Notes: generated by a model from the letters alone, not told the origin. Shown: positions 39,796 to 49,875, counted from the first letter of the stretch. The stretch: 64,000 bases of DNA from Anderseniella sp963698275 (GCA_963698275.1 CAVOQE010000009.1:124001-188000), one strand, 5' to 3'. Made by a program: numbers and translations.

Positions 39796-40569
39796 ATGGC
39801 CGGCATGATCACCATCTGCGCACTGAACACGTTTCCGGTGAAAGGCATGTCTGTTCAGACCCATGAGTCAATTCAGGTCAGCGCCGGAGAAAATTTTCCG
39901 TTTGACCGAAGCTGGGCTATCGAGGCCGGCGCCAGAAAATTTGACGTGGCCGCGCCGGCCTATCTGCCCAAGACCGCTTTCGCCCAGTTGATGAGCCATG
40001 AGAAGATCGCCGGCCTTGCGACAAATATGGATGTGTCCGGCGGAAATCCGGTTTTCGTCATAAGCCGTGACGGCAAGCAGGTTGCGCGCGGTGATCTCTC
40101 AACCCCGGTCGGGCGACAGATCATCGAACAGTTTATGGCTGCATACATGAAGGACGAGCTGCGCGGCAATCCACGCGTTGTTCATGCCGACGGTCACCAT
40201 TTCACCGATGTGCCGGCGAAATTCATCTCGATCCTCAACCTGGCAAGTGTAAGAGAGGTCGAACGCGTTGTTGGCAAGCCGCTTGATCCATTGCGGTTTC
40301 GCGCCAACATCCATATCGATGGTGCAGAACCATGGGCCGAGTTCGGCTGGTTGAGCAAGACACTGCAGGTGGATGGAACACCGGCGTTTCGTGTCGCTGA
40401 GCGCATTCAAAGATGTGCCGCCACAAGTGTTAACCCACAGACAGCCGAGCGCGACATGAACCTGCCACGAACCTTGATGTCTGCCTTCCAGCATGATGAC
40501 TGCGGCATTTATGTCAGCGCCACAGCTGACCGGGTTTTGAAACTCGGTCAGCAGATCACTATTGCATAG
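39796..40569 (+). CDS. MOSC domain-containing protein
   Basis: A 257-residue protein with an N-terminal MOSC beta-barrel (ICALNTFPVKGMSVQ, FPFDRSWAIEAG) and a MOSC domain whose conserved Cys is seen in RIQRCAATSVNPQT, followed by DCGIYVSAT near the C-terminus. Relatives such as YcbX, YiiM and mARC use a molybdenum cofactor to reduce N-hydroxylated compounds. The ATG at 39796 is chosen over an in-frame TTG at 39781. It is divergent from clpB and convergent with the DUF4167 gene. Confidence 0.88.
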   Translation: MAGMITICALNTFPVKGMSVQTHESIQVSAGENFPFDRSWAIEAGARKFDVAAPAYLPKTAFAQLMSHEKIAGLATNMDVSGGNPVFVISRDGKQVARGDLSTPVGRQIIEQFMAAYMKDELRGNPRVVHADGHHFTDVPAKFISILNLASVREVERVVGKPLDPLRFRANIHIDGAEPWAEFGWLSKTLQVDGTPAFRVAERIQRCAATSVNPQTAERDMNLPRTLMSAFQHDDCGIYVSATADRVLKLGQQITIA

Positions 40570-40598
40570 GCAACAAGGTGTCAGGGTAACACTACCCG

Positions 40599-40672
40599 CT
40601 GGATCAGCATGGTTTTCGATTGAATCAATCAAAAACCATAGATGGGTTCAATTTAACCTCATCTCGCTCTAG
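40599..40672 (-). repeat. Two-hairpin dispersed repeat, copy 3 (internally deleted)
   Basis: Read on the minus strand it begins CTAGAGCGAGATGAGG, contains TTGATTGATTCAATCGAA as hairpin 2, and ends CTGATCCAG. It lacks the roughly 25-nt middle of copy 2. The DUF4167 stop codon TAG (40669-40671) lies inside its first bases. Confidence 0.75.
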
Positions 40673-41454
40673 GCCGCGCTGACGTCCTCAGTTGCGGCGT
40701 CATCGTCGGATGAAGCTGCACTGTCTGCCGCATCAGCCACTTCAACCGGTTTTGCCTTGCGGGCGCGAGGCTGGCGTTTTGGCTTGGCTTCGACAGTCGC
40801 GTCATCGCCGTCGCTGCTGGCTTTGCCGTCGCGGTCTCCAGCTTCACGGCGCAGGAAATCAGGCGCTTGTGCCTGCCAGTTTTCGTCACCTTCGGCAGAC
40901 GATGCAGGTTGTGCCCCTTCGCTGCGGCTTACAGCATCTTCATTGTCGGCAGCAGGGCGCTGGCGGCCATTGCCGCGTTGCCCGCGATTGCTTCTGCGGT
41001 TGCTCTGCCGGCTGTTCTCGTCCCCGCCATCTTCACTGGCAGACGCTTGCTTGTTGTCGCCTTCACCGCCACTAGCGGACGCTGCTTCACCCTCGCTGTC
41101 ACCATCTTCACGCCGCTGCTGGTTTTGTTGGGCCTGCTGCTGCGCTTGCTGGTTTTGCTGATTGAAGGCTTGAGCCGCAGCCACAATCCGCAGATAGTGT
41201 TCTGCGTGCTGGAAATAATTTTCCGCGTTGACGTTTTCACCGGATGAAACCGCATCGCGGGCCAGTTGCAGGTATTTGTCGGCAATTGTCTGGGCATTGC
41301 CGCGCACTTTCACGTCCGGGCCATTGCTTTCAAACACACGGTTGAGTGGATTGGACTGACGTCCGCCGCCACCACCACCACCACCGCCGCGATTTCCACC
41401 ACCGCCGCCACGCCCGCGTGATCTGTTCTTATTGTGTGGTTGTCCTTGTCTCAT
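40669..41454 (-). CDS. DUF4167 domain-containing protein
   Basis: A 261-residue protein. It starts with a low-complexity Arg/Gly tract (residues 1-32, including nine consecutive Gly), an RGG-like RNA-binding composition. The conserved DUF4167 helical domain follows (NPLNRVFESNGPDVKVRGNA, ADKYLQLARDAVSSGENVNAE), then a long disordered Gln/Asp/Ser/Ala-rich tail with Arg/Lys patches. The family is almost confined to Alphaproteobacteria and usually sits next to prmC/prfA as here. Its function is not established; an RNA-associated role is inferred from composition. Confidence 0.93.
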   Translation of the reverse strand: MRQGQPHNKNRSRGRGGGGGNRGGGGGGGGGRQSNPLNRVFESNGPDVKVRGNAQTIADKYLQLARDAVSSGENVNAENYFQHAEHYLRIVAAAQAFNQQNQQAQQQAQQNQQRREDGDSEGEAASASGGEGDNKQASASEDGGDENSRQSNRRSNRGQRGNGRQRPAADNEDAVSRSEGAQPASSAEGDENWQAQAPDFLRREAGDRDGKASSDGDDATVEAKPKRQPRARKAKPVEVADAADSAASSDDDAATEDVSAA

Positions 41455-41824
41455 TCCGTAATGTCACCTGCAAAATTTAAAACAAACCCGGCCTGCCTGT
41501 CCTTTCGGAAACAGGAAAACCTTCATGAAATAGCTTTCAAAGCAATATGCCTTGCATAACCCCTGCGATATTTAAGCCCCGGAGCCTTGACCCCCAATAA
41601 TCCGCAAATGCCACCTTCCAAGCTTCAATGCTCTGGATATCAGTACGGTTTTAAGGTGCCTTGACAAGATCGGCGCATATCTGCCCGCGCCAGCGATCGT
41701 TCGCTCCAAGAAGTCCTGCGCTCAATGTGTTACCCACATCACCGCGCCACATGACCTCGCTGAAATAGAAAATAGCCGCTTGTGCGCGTGTTTCCAAGTA
41801 GTTTTTTTCATATGGCGTTTTGCA
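41455..41824. other. Intergenic region between prmC and the DUF4167 gene
   Basis: About 370 bp without a credible gene. It presumably contains the DUF4167 promoter. No hairpin or repeat was recognised. Confidence 0.5.
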
Positions 41825-42694
41825 TCAACAAACTTTGAAAACTGCACATCGAATTATTCCGGCCAGATCGCGTATCAGACCGGTGCTGTCATCGCTCAGC
41901 ACAAACCCTGCACGTGCCGCAATCCGCACAACTTCCCCATGCTGTCCCTTGCCAAACTCAACCAGCACATGCCCGTCAGGTTGCAACAGCCCGGCGGCAT
42001 CTGAAAAGATTGCCCGGTAGCCATCCAGTCCATCTGCTCCCCCGTCGAGCGCCAGGCCGGGATCATAATCACGAACATCTGCTGCAAGACCGGCAATCTC
42101 GTGGCTGGCGATATAGGGCGGATTTGAAACCACCAGGTCAAATTTGCCGCTCACTCCGCCCGCCCAGTTCGTGCAGACAGTTTCAAGGCGGTCATCGACA
42201 CCCAGCGCAACGGCATTGCTGCGGCAGACTTTCAAAGCTTCCTGCGACATGTCAGTGGCAACACCGGTCGCAGATGGAACCTCAGCCAGCAGCGTTATGA
42301 CTATGACACCGGTCCCCGTGCCGATATCGAGCACCCGCACCGGACCTTCACCGCGCAGCCCGCCCAGCAGCCGCAGGCCCGTTTCCACCAGCACCTCGGT
42401 GTCCGGGCGCGGATCAAGTGTGGCCGGTGAAACCTTGAACTCGCGCCCGAAAAATTCCTTGCATCCGATCAGTCGCGAGACCGGTTCGCCGGCCTGGCGA
42501 CGATTGATCATCTCCTCAATCTGCAAGATATGCTCATCGCACACCGGCGTTTGCGGTCGTGCTATGAGTTCAAGATCACTCAAGCCCGTTACATGGCCAA
42601 TAATCAGCCGTCCGTCGAGCATGGCCGTATCGATACCCGCAGTACGCAATCTGGCAGCAATGTCGCGATGCAGCTTCTCAGCCTCAAGCGGCAT
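41825..42694 (-). CDS. prmC: Peptide chain release factor N5-glutamine methyltransferase PrmC
   Basis: Methylates the Gln of the GGQ motif in release factors, using S-adenosylmethionine. The SAM-binding motif VLDIGTGTGVIVITLLAE and the catalytic NPPYI motif (LVVSNPPYIASHEI) are present, preceded by the N-terminal helical domain (EPVSRLIGCKEFFGREF). The start MPLEAEKLHRD at 42694 is preferred; it overlaps the end of prfA by 11 bp, so the enzyme is translated right after its substrate. An ATG two codons upstream (42700) is an alternative. Confidence 0.94.
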   Translation of the reverse strand: MPLEAEKLHRDIAARLRTAGIDTAMLDGRLIIGHVTGLSDLELIARPQTPVCDEHILQIEEMINRRQAGEPVSRLIGCKEFFGREFKVSPATLDPRPDTEVLVETGLRLLGGLRGEGPVRVLDIGTGTGVIVITLLAEVPSATGVATDMSQEALKVCRSNAVALGVDDRLETVCTNWAGGVSGKFDLVVSNPPYIASHEIAGLAADVRDYDPGLALDGGADGLDGYRAIFSDAAGLLQPDGHVLVEFGKGQHGEVVRIAARAGFVLSDDSTGLIRDLAGIIRCAVFKVC

Positions 42695-43766
42695 GTTCAT
42701 CGCCATCAGCGGCCAGAAGCGTTGCCTGATGATCCGCCACCAGGGCATCTATGATTTCGTCGAGCCCGTCACCGGCAATGATGGTATCGAGCTTGTACAG
42801 CGTAAGATTTATGCGATGATCACTCACCCGGCCTTGCGGATAGTTGTAGGTGCGGATGCGCTCGGAGCGATCGCCGGAACCAACCTGACCCTTGCGGGCA
42901 TCCGAGCGCTCCTGGTCAACCCTGGTTCTTTCCATGTCATAGAGCCTTGCGAGCAGTTCCTTCATCGCACTGGCCCGGTTCTGGTGCTGGCTCTTTTCTG
43001 CACGTACCACCACAATGCCGGAGGGCACATGAGTGATGCGAACCGCGGAATCGGTCGTGTTGACATGCTGCCCGCCCGAACCTGATGCACGCATTGTGTC
43101 AATGCGTATGTCTTCATTCCGGACTTCGACGTCAACCTCTTCGGCTTCCGGCAAAACGGCAACCGTGGCCGCTGACGTATGTATCCGGCCTTGCGCTTCG
43201 GTTTCCGGCACCCTTTGCACGCGGTGCACTCCGGACTCAAATTTGAGCTTGGCGTAGACGCCGGCGCCGGAAATACCGGCAATGATTTCCTTGTAGCCGC
43301 CGTGTTCTGCCTCGCTTGCCGACATCACCTCGACCTTCCAGCCGTGCAAGCTTGCATGCCGCTGGTACATGCGGAACAGATCACCGACAAACAAAGCCGC
43401 TTCATCACCACCGGTGCCTGCCCGGATTTCAAGTATGACATTGCGTTGATCGGCTGCATCTTTGGGCAGCAATTGCAGCCTCAAGTCATGCTCAAGCGTT
43501 TCCAGGCGTTGTTTCAGGCCGTCATGCTCCGTCCGCGCCAACTCCTCCATTTCAGCGTCGCCGGACCGCATCATTTCTTCCACACCGGCCAACTCTTCGC
43601 TGCTGGAGCGCAAGGAACGGATGACCGAAACGGTTGCTTCAAGTTCAGCATATTCCTTGGACAGCCGTACGAAATCGTCCCCGACTACGCCCGAGCCAAG
43701 TTCCGCCTCGATTGCCTCGAAGCGTTGCAGGATCTTATCTATTTGCGGACTATCTGAAAGAGACAT
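42684..43766 (-). CDS. prfA: Peptide chain release factor 1
   Basis: Recognises UAA and UAG stop codons and triggers peptide release. The GGQ motif is in ASGSGGQHVNTTDSAV. The codon-recognition tripeptide region reads RVPETEAQGRIHTSAA, of the PxT type. With the ATG at 43766 (MSLSDSPQIDKIL) the length is 360 residues, normal for RF1; an in-frame start upstream at 43847 would add an unusual Cys-rich leader and is rejected. It is followed by overlapping prmC. Confidence 0.96.
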   Translation of the reverse strand: MSLSDSPQIDKILQRFEAIEAELGSGVVGDDFVRLSKEYAELEATVSVIRSLRSSSEELAGVEEMMRSGDAEMEELARTEHDGLKQRLETLEHDLRLQLLPKDAADQRNVILEIRAGTGGDEAALFVGDLFRMYQRHASLHGWKVEVMSASEAEHGGYKEIIAGISGAGVYAKLKFESGVHRVQRVPETEAQGRIHTSAATVAVLPEAEEVDVEVRNEDIRIDTMRASGSGGQHVNTTDSAVRITHVPSGIVVVRAEKSQHQNRASAMKELLARLYDMERTRVDQERSDARKGQVGSGDRSERIRTYNYPQGRVSDHRINLTLYKLDTIIAGDGLDEIIDALVADHQATLLAADGDEHAA

Positions 43767-43822
43767 AATGGCAGTATTGCTGGTGGAACCAGACCTACTT
43801 CTACAGCAGCATGAGTAAAAGT

Positions 43823-43836
43823 ATAGAGCGAGATGA
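43823..43836 (+). repeat. Possible half copy of the two-hairpin repeat
   Basis: ATAGAGCGAGATGAG matches the start of copy 3 (CTAGAGCGAGATGAG). It lies 71 bp beyond the 3' end of the RodZ-like gene. Only one arm is present, so this is tentative. Confidence 0.35.
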
Positions 43837-43906
43837 GCGGGTACCAACGCAACGATGCAACCAGCCGGTACGGCGTGATTGCATCGGCAATACCAAAGAC
43901 AGAATA

Positions 43907-45031
43907 TCAGCCGCCGCGGTTCATCAACTTGTTGATGTCGAGAGTACGGTTGACGAGAACCTCGCCCGGATTACCCAGGGTTCCCCCGGGCCTGCCGTCG
44001 ATCTCAAAGGCCAGCAAGCCGCCGTCGCGTGCAATGACCACGAGACCTTCCTGGTTGGGCACCTTGAAACGATCTCCCGCGTTCAGTGTATCAACAAGAA
44101 TGGTTTTGCCCTTGCCGTCCTCAATGCGCACCCAGACCCGCTCTGATGCACGCAGCACCAACCGGGCATCGGTATTGTCGGCGCCGAAGATACGGCCCTT
44201 GCCGTCCCGAGACAACGGTTTGTCGACAGACTTGATGGGCTGGGTGGTTGCCGTTGTGATGGTGTCGGCGATGGCGTCTATCTGACCGTTATTGGCAATC
44301 AGCTTGTCGAGACCATCCAGGCTGTCGGCCGCGCGGTCGGCCTCCGCAGCAAGCAGCGCACCGATCGGATCTGTCGCCGGATCAACCGCTTCCGCGGTCT
44401 TGGGCGCATCGCCGAGCGGTTGCTCGATTTTGCTCACATCAGCCGAAACTTCGCTACTGCCGCCTTCGACGACGACCGCTGTATCAGCGGAACCGGTATC
44501 GAGAGCCTGCGCAACCGTCTGGCTGGAATCAGAACCGCCGCCAGGCAGCAGCGCGTAGCTGACACCACCGAACAATAAAACCGCCGCCAGCACCGAAGCA
44601 ACGACACCACCTCCACCACCGGCCATCTCCTTGAGGCGGCGGCTCAACGGGAAATCGATGATGCGGGCACTTCCAAGCGGTGCCGGCTTGCGTGAGCCTT
44701 GTGGCCGTGGCGCACTCGATCTCGGCAGCAACTGGGCATAGTGCATCATCATCGGTTGGGGATCGAAACCCAGAAACTCGGCATAAGCGCCGACCATGCC
44801 GATGGCATCGGTACGATGCGGCATGCGGGTCAGGTCACCACGCTCGATGGCGTCAAGATGAATGGGATGTACTCTTATTGCCCGCGCCACATCACGAAGA
44901 CTGACCTTGCGCCGCTCGCGCTCGCGCTGCAAAAACCAGCCTGCTTCACCGGCAGGGTCTTCGGAACCATCCGGCTTGGTCCGGTAGCTCTGGTAATTAT
45001 GGTCAAAGTTGCCGCGCGTATGCTGATTCAT
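43907..45031 (-). CDS. RodZ-like helix-turn-helix membrane protein with DUF4115
   Basis: A bitopic protein of the RodZ type that can link MreB to the elongasome. It has a cytoplasmic HTH_25 domain near residues 30-100 (GWFLQRERERRKVSLRDVARAIRV, HLDAIERGDL), one membrane segment near 150 (VVASVLAAVLLFGGVSYALL), a disordered periplasmic linker, and a C-terminal DUF4115 domain (LVLRASERVWVRIEDGKGKTI). The ATG at 45031 (MNQHTRG) is preferred over an upstream frame to 45112. It lies between ptsP and prfA on the same strand. Whether it is the cell-shape RodZ or a paralogue is not decided by sequence. Confidence 0.85.
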   Translation of the reverse strand: MNQHTRGNFDHNYQSYRTKPDGSEDPAGEAGWFLQRERERRKVSLRDVARAIRVHPIHLDAIERGDLTRMPHRTDAIGMVGAYAEFLGFDPQPMMMHYAQLLPRSSAPRPQGSRKPAPLGSARIIDFPLSRRLKEMAGGGGGVVASVLAAVLLFGGVSYALLPGGGSDSSQTVAQALDTGSADTAVVVEGGSSEVSADVSKIEQPLGDAPKTAEAVDPATDPIGALLAAEADRAADSLDGLDKLIANNGQIDAIADTITTATTQPIKSVDKPLSRDGKGRIFGADNTDARLVLRASERVWVRIEDGKGKTILVDTLNAGDRFKVPNQEGLVVIARDGGLLAFEIDGRPGGTLGNPGEVLVNRTLDINKLMNRGG

Positions 45032-45279
45032 CGCCGGGTACTCCTGCTTGATCCGGCGCCTGTGTGCAGCGTGCGCGACCTTCGCGAATGCGCAAAGGTC
45101 AAAGCAACTCATACTGACATCCGGAACACCCTAGCTCCGGAACACATCCGTTCGAAGCTCATGACTATTCGCGGTCCAGAATGAACAAACAGGGTTAGCA
45201 ATTCGTGAACACAACGCCAGTTTGCGTAAAATTCAACAAACACGCTGCAATTCTGGGTCGCAGAAGTGAGACCTCGACC

Positions 45280-47547
45280 CTAAAGCGGAATTTTGTGCTG
45301 TCTGGCGAAACCCACAAGCGGCTCACGCAGTGAGGACGCTTCGCTTTCGAAATGACCGCGCAGGAAGGCCCCCGCTTGCACCGAGTCGAGTTTCAACAGC
45401 ATCTGTTTCACTGGCCCTATTGACGTCGGTGCCATTGAAATTGACCGGAAACCCAGGGCAATCAACGCCATGGCTTCTAGCGAATTGCCCGCCATTTCAC
45501 CACACAAGGTCAGCGCCGTGGAATGGCGCTCACAACTTTCGCGAATCGTATCCATCACCTTGAGTGCTGCCGGTGACAGGACATCATAGCGCCCGGCAAG
45601 TTTGGGATGCTGACGATCAGCTGCAAACATGAACTGCATCAGGTCATTGGATCCTATCGAGACAAAATCCGTATGCGGCAACAACTGATCCAGCTGCCAG
45701 ACAAGCGCGGGCACTTCGATCATCGCACCCACTTTTATCTCACGCGGCAGTTCATAGCCACGATCTGCAAGAAACCGGCATTCCATATCTACCAGTTCAC
45801 GGGCCCGCACCATCTCCGATGTTTCAGAGATCATCGGAAACATGACCCGCAGCACCTTGCCCGCAGCCGCTGATATCAAGGCGCGCAACTGCAGTCTCAG
45901 CAGGGCCGGCCGATCAAGAGCCATGCGAATGGCCCGCCATCCGATTGCCGGGTTTTCCTCTTTCACCGATGTCAGATAGGGCAACACCTTGTCCGATCCG
46001 ATATCCAGGGTGCGAAACACGACCGGCCGGTCGCCGGCCCCGTGCAGGATGCTTTCATAGAAGCGTTTCTGCTCGCCAAATCTCGGAAAACGCCGCGCCA
46101 GCATGAACTGAAGCTCGGTACGAAACAGGCCGATACCATGCGCACCTGCTGCCTCCAGGTGGGGAAGGTCGACAATCAGGCCCGCATTGATCCCCAGATC
46201 GATATGACGCCCGTCCAGAGTGACGGCAGGTATATCGCGCATCTTGGCATATTGCGCCTGACGTTTCGCATACAAGCGGACCTTTTCGGTGTAGACCTGC
46301 TGCACATCCTGCGACGGCCGTATATGCACATCACCCGATCCGCCATCGATGATGATTTCCTGCCCGTCTTCAGCCAGGTCCGACACTGATCGTGCCGATC
46401 CGACAGTGGTCACCCCCAGCGCACGCGCCACAATGGCCACATGAGAGGTTGAACCGGCAACTTCCAGTACCAGGCCGCGCAATCTGGAAGGGTCATAGTC
46501 AAGCAGTTCCGCCGGACCCATGGTGCGGGCAAGAACGATGGAGTCCTTCGGCAATTCGGTACGCGAGGCTTTTTCCTCAGCACCGGTGAGAATGCGCAGC
46601 AAGCGGTTGGCAATATCATCCAGATCGTGCAGGCGTTCGCGCAAATACGGATCAGACTGGCGCGCCATGCGCGCGCGCGTATCGGACTGCACCCGTTCAA
46701 CTGCCGCTTCTGCGGTCAGGCCCGTGGCAACAGCTTCACGCAGCTTGCGCAACCAGCCCCGGTCACGGGCGAACATCCGCACGGTTTCCAGCACATCTTC
46801 GAAATCACTGCTGAACTGACCCGGCCGCTTGTCTGCAAGTTGGTCTACCTGCGCCTGCAACTGATCTATCGCGACATCAAGCCGGCCACGTTCTTCCTCG
46901 ATATCCTCGGCGATGAACCGGGTCACAATCACCCGAGGCTCGTGCAGCACCACATGGCCGAGCGCGACCCCGTCAACCAGGCCTTCCCCGGTAATGTGAT
47001 AGGAGCCGGTAAGTTGCGCGCCATTGCCGGCCGCTTCCAGTTCTGATTGCACATCAGGTGTGGCTATCACTTCAGCCAGAACCATGGCGACCGTCTGCAG
47101 GGCCTCTTCTTCCTCTTCCGCATAACTGCGCTTGACCTGGTTCTGCACAACCAGAACGCCGGACACGATGCCATGGCGCATGATCGGCACGCCAAGAAAC
47201 GAGGAATAGATTTCTTCCCCTGTCTCGGGAAGGTATTTGAAGGCCGGGTGGGCCTGGGCATCAGACAATGACAGCGGTTCGGCCTGATGGGCAATAAAGC
47301 CTACCAGGCCTTCTCCTGCCAGAAGTCTGGATTTGTGAACCGCACTGGACTTCAGGCCTTCTGAAGCGAACAGTTCCAGATCATTGCTGCCAGGGCGTAC
47401 GACATAGATGGAGCATACCTCGGCCACCATGTTGGCCGCGATGAGCGAAACAATCTTGTCGAGTCTTGCCTGCGCAGCTTCCGGTCGTGCCATGACCTCG
47501 CGCATGCGTCTGAGCAAAACTCGCGGGCCCTGGACTGGAAGTACCAT
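45280..47547 (-). CDS. ptsP: Phosphoenolpyruvate-protein phosphotransferase PtsP (enzyme I-Ntr)
   Basis: First enzyme of the nitrogen-related phosphotransfer system; it autophosphorylates with PEP and passes phosphate to NPr. It has an N-terminal GAF domain (residues about 20-165: DKIVSLIAANMVAEVCSIYVV), the PEP-utiliser N domain, the mobile domain with the phosphorylated His in AGSTSHVAIVARALGV, and the C-terminal PEP-binding barrel (GIGLFRTELQFM, GSNDLMQFMFAADR). The 755-residue length is normal. It lies 73 bp downstream of lysC, a conserved alphaproteobacterial arrangement. Confidence 0.95.
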   Translation of the reverse strand: MVLPVQGPRVLLRRMREVMARPEAAQARLDKIVSLIAANMVAEVCSIYVVRPGSNDLELFASEGLKSSAVHKSRLLAGEGLVGFIAHQAEPLSLSDAQAHPAFKYLPETGEEIYSSFLGVPIMRHGIVSGVLVVQNQVKRSYAEEEEEALQTVAMVLAEVIATPDVQSELEAAGNGAQLTGSYHITGEGLVDGVALGHVVLHEPRVIVTRFIAEDIEEERGRLDVAIDQLQAQVDQLADKRPGQFSSDFEDVLETVRMFARDRGWLRKLREAVATGLTAEAAVERVQSDTRARMARQSDPYLRERLHDLDDIANRLLRILTGAEEKASRTELPKDSIVLARTMGPAELLDYDPSRLRGLVLEVAGSTSHVAIVARALGVTTVGSARSVSDLAEDGQEIIIDGGSGDVHIRPSQDVQQVYTEKVRLYAKRQAQYAKMRDIPAVTLDGRHIDLGINAGLIVDLPHLEAAGAHGIGLFRTELQFMLARRFPRFGEQKRFYESILHGAGDRPVVFRTLDIGSDKVLPYLTSVKEENPAIGWRAIRMALDRPALLRLQLRALISAAAGKVLRVMFPMISETSEMVRARELVDMECRFLADRGYELPREIKVGAMIEVPALVWQLDQLLPHTDFVSIGSNDLMQFMFAADRQHPKLAGRYDVLSPAALKVMDTIRESCERHSTALTLCGEMAGNSLEAMALIALGFRSISMAPTSIGPVKQMLLKLDSVQAGAFLRGHFESEASSLREPLVGFARQHKIPL

Positions 47548-47620
47548 CAGCGCGCAGTCTCACCTTTCGGATGTTTTCGCCAATTCATCTTCATATGCAA
47601 ACTCTCAGACAATGCCGGCC

Positions 47621-48901
47621 TCATGCCGCTTCCATGCCATAGGCCTCATGCAAGACCCGCACTGCCAGTTCAGTATAGTCTTCATCGATCAGTACGGAAA
47701 TCTTGATCTCCGACGTGGTGATTGCCTGAATGTTGATACCCTTGTCGGCAAGTGTCCTGAACATCACCGCGGCAACGCCTGCATGACTTCGCATGCCGAT
47801 ACCGATGACAGACACCTTGGACACGCCCTTTGACGCTTCAAGCTCCAGAAAACCGATGTCCTGTTGGGCTGCTTCAATCACCGCCATCGCCCGTTCAATA
47901 TCCTTGTTGGCAACGGTAAAGGTAATATTTGCGGTATCCCCGTCAGCCGACACGTTCTGGACAATCATGTCGACGCTGACACCGGCCTCGGCAAGTGGTC
48001 CGAACACCGCCGCTGAAACACCGGGTTTGTCCTTGACCCGGCGTATCGACACCTTGGCCTCGTCGCGCGAATAGGCAATTCCGCTGACAACCTGTTGTTC
48101 CACCATGTCCTCCTCATCGCAAACTAATGTGCCGGGGCCCGTGCCGTCTTCACGGTTCTGGTGTTCCGACTCAGGGCTTTCAAAACTGGATCGTACCTGC
48201 AATGGCACCTTATACACCATGGCGAGTTCGACCGATCGGGTCTGTAACACCTTGGCACCTTGCGAAGCCAGTTCAAGCATCTCTTCATATGAAATGCGAT
48301 CGACCTTGCGTGCCTTGGGTTCGATGCGCGGATCTGTGGTGTAGACCCCGTCCACATCGGTATAGATATCACATTTTGCCTCAAGTGCAGCCGCCAGAGC
48401 CACCGCGCTTGTGTCAGATCCGCCACGGCCCAAAGTGGTAATCCGGCCGTTCGACGATATGCCCTGGAATCCGGCCATGACCGCAATCTGTCCATCTGCC
48501 ATCGCGGCAATCATATTGCTGCAGTCGGCATCAAGAATGCGGGCAGCACCATGGGTGTCACTTGTCAGCATCGGCACTTGCCACCCGGCCCAGGAGCGCG
48601 CCTTCAGCCCCATCGACTGCAGGACGATTGCCAGCAGCCCTGCTGTAACCTGTTCACCTGAGGCTACAACCGCATCATATTCCTTCATGTCTGTTGAAAC
48701 GGCATTGCCGCCACCACTGGCGGCTGCTTCATTGACCCAGCCAACCAGTTGGTCGGTTGTTCCAGACATCGCCGAGACAACAACTGCAACTTCATGCCCG
48801 GCAGCAGCTTCACGCGCAACATGGCGCGCAACATTGCGGATCCGTTCTATGTCGGCAACAGAGGTCCCACCAAATTTCAGTACAAGCCGGCCCAAGATCA
48901 C
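47621..48901 (-). CDS. lysC: Aspartate kinase
   Basis: Phosphorylates aspartate, opening lysine, threonine, methionine and diaminopimelate synthesis. The N-terminus LVLKFGGTSVADIERI is the kinase signature, with FQGISSNGRITTLGRGGSDTSA near 145 binding ATP/Asp. Two ACT domains at the C-terminus (SVDMIVQNVSADGDTANITF and INIQAITTSEIKISVLID) confer feedback control. At 426 residues it is slightly longer than the 405-420 typical of the class. It has no visible lysine riboswitch upstream. Confidence 0.96.
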   Translation of the reverse strand: MILGRLVLKFGGTSVADIERIRNVARHVAREAAAGHEVAVVVSAMSGTTDQLVGWVNEAAASGGGNAVSTDMKEYDAVVASGEQVTAGLLAIVLQSMGLKARSWAGWQVPMLTSDTHGAARILDADCSNMIAAMADGQIAVMAGFQGISSNGRITTLGRGGSDTSAVALAAALEAKCDIYTDVDGVYTTDPRIEPKARKVDRISYEEMLELASQGAKVLQTRSVELAMVYKVPLQVRSSFESPESEHQNREDGTGPGTLVCDEEDMVEQQVVSGIAYSRDEAKVSIRRVKDKPGVSAAVFGPLAEAGVSVDMIVQNVSADGDTANITFTVANKDIERAMAVIEAAQQDIGFLELEASKGVSKVSVIGIGMRSHAGVAAVMFRTLADKGINIQAITTSEIKISVLIDEDYTELAVRVLHEAYGMEAA

Positions 48902-49091
48902 CCTGCCTTTTCAAAACAAAACCCGCTCACACCCGGTTACGTATAACCCGGTACCACAGCCATTCGACCATCGGTTGGTAGGTAGCCGCCACCTGACGTG
49001 TGAAACTCATAACCGCAAACACTGCCATTGTGCAATATTGAGGTATTGTGCAAGTAACATGACCACAAGTTGATCGATGATCGGAAATTCG

Positions 49092-49859
49092 ATGACCAGC
49101 CCGCAAACAGCAGAAAGAAGCCCCGCAACTTCAGTGGACAATGCCGAGGTGGAACGTTTTTCGGCCATGGCTGCAGAGTGGTGGAATCCGGACGGCAAGT
49201 TTGCGGTATTGCACAAATTCAACCCGGTTCGCCTCGATTACATCCGTGAACAGGTCACCGCGAGACTGCGCATAGATCCGCATCAGCGCACACCTTTTTC
49301 CGGCCTGAAGTTTCTTGATATCGGCTGCGGCGGCGGCCTGCTGTCTGAACCCATGGCGCGCCTTGGTGCTGCGGTGACGGCAGTCGACCCGTCTGAAAAA
49401 AACATCAGGACCGCATTGGTTCATGCAGAAGAACAGGGCCTTGAGATCAATTATCGCGCGTCAACCGCCGAACAACTCGCCTCAGAAGGCGCCCGCTTCG
49501 ATGTCATCTTGAACATGGAAGTGATCGAACACGTTAACGATCCTGCCGCCTTTACGGCGACATGCGCCTCCATGCTCAACCCCGGTGGCATTATGTTCGT
49601 GGCCACCCTGAACCGCACGCTGAAAGCCTTCGGCCTTGCCATCCTGGGGGCAGAGTACGTGCTCGGCTGGTTGCCTAAAGGCACCCATCAGTGGGAAAAG
49701 TTCATTACACCGGCCGAACTGCACGGTTGGCTGGCTGCCGGCAATTGCCCGGCACAAGATACCGTCGGTGTCACCTATTCCCCAATCTCGGGCACCTGGC
49801 GCAAAGCCGCCGATACGGATGTGAATTACATGATCGTGGCGCAGAAACCGGCGAGTTGA
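49092..49859 (+). CDS. ubiG: Ubiquinone biosynthesis O-methyltransferase
   Basis: Catalyses both O-methylations of ubiquinone synthesis. SAM-binding motif I is LDIGCGGGLLSEPMARLGA near residue 78. The N-terminal AMAAEWWNPDGKFAVLHKFNPVR and the later NLNRTLKAF-type region (VATLNRTLKAFGLAILGAEYVL) are strongly UbiG-like. The ATG at 49092 (MTSPQTAERS) is preferred over an ATG five codons upstream. It is divergent from lysC and convergent with the DUF1178 gene. Confidence 0.95.
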   Translation: MTSPQTAERSPATSVDNAEVERFSAMAAEWWNPDGKFAVLHKFNPVRLDYIREQVTARLRIDPHQRTPFSGLKFLDIGCGGGLLSEPMARLGAAVTAVDPSEKNIRTALVHAEEQGLEINYRASTAEQLASEGARFDVILNMEVIEHVNDPAAFTATCASMLNPGGIMFVATLNRTLKAFGLAILGAEYVLGWLPKGTHQWEKFITPAELHGWLAAGNCPAQDTVGVTYSPISGTWRKAADTDVNYMIVAQKPAS

Positions 49860-49875
49860 GCGGCAATGATCACAC

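Noticed and set aside
48902..49091. Lysine riboswitch upstream of lysC
   Set aside because: The region is only 190 bp, divergent with ubiG, and no conserved riboswitch core was recognised.
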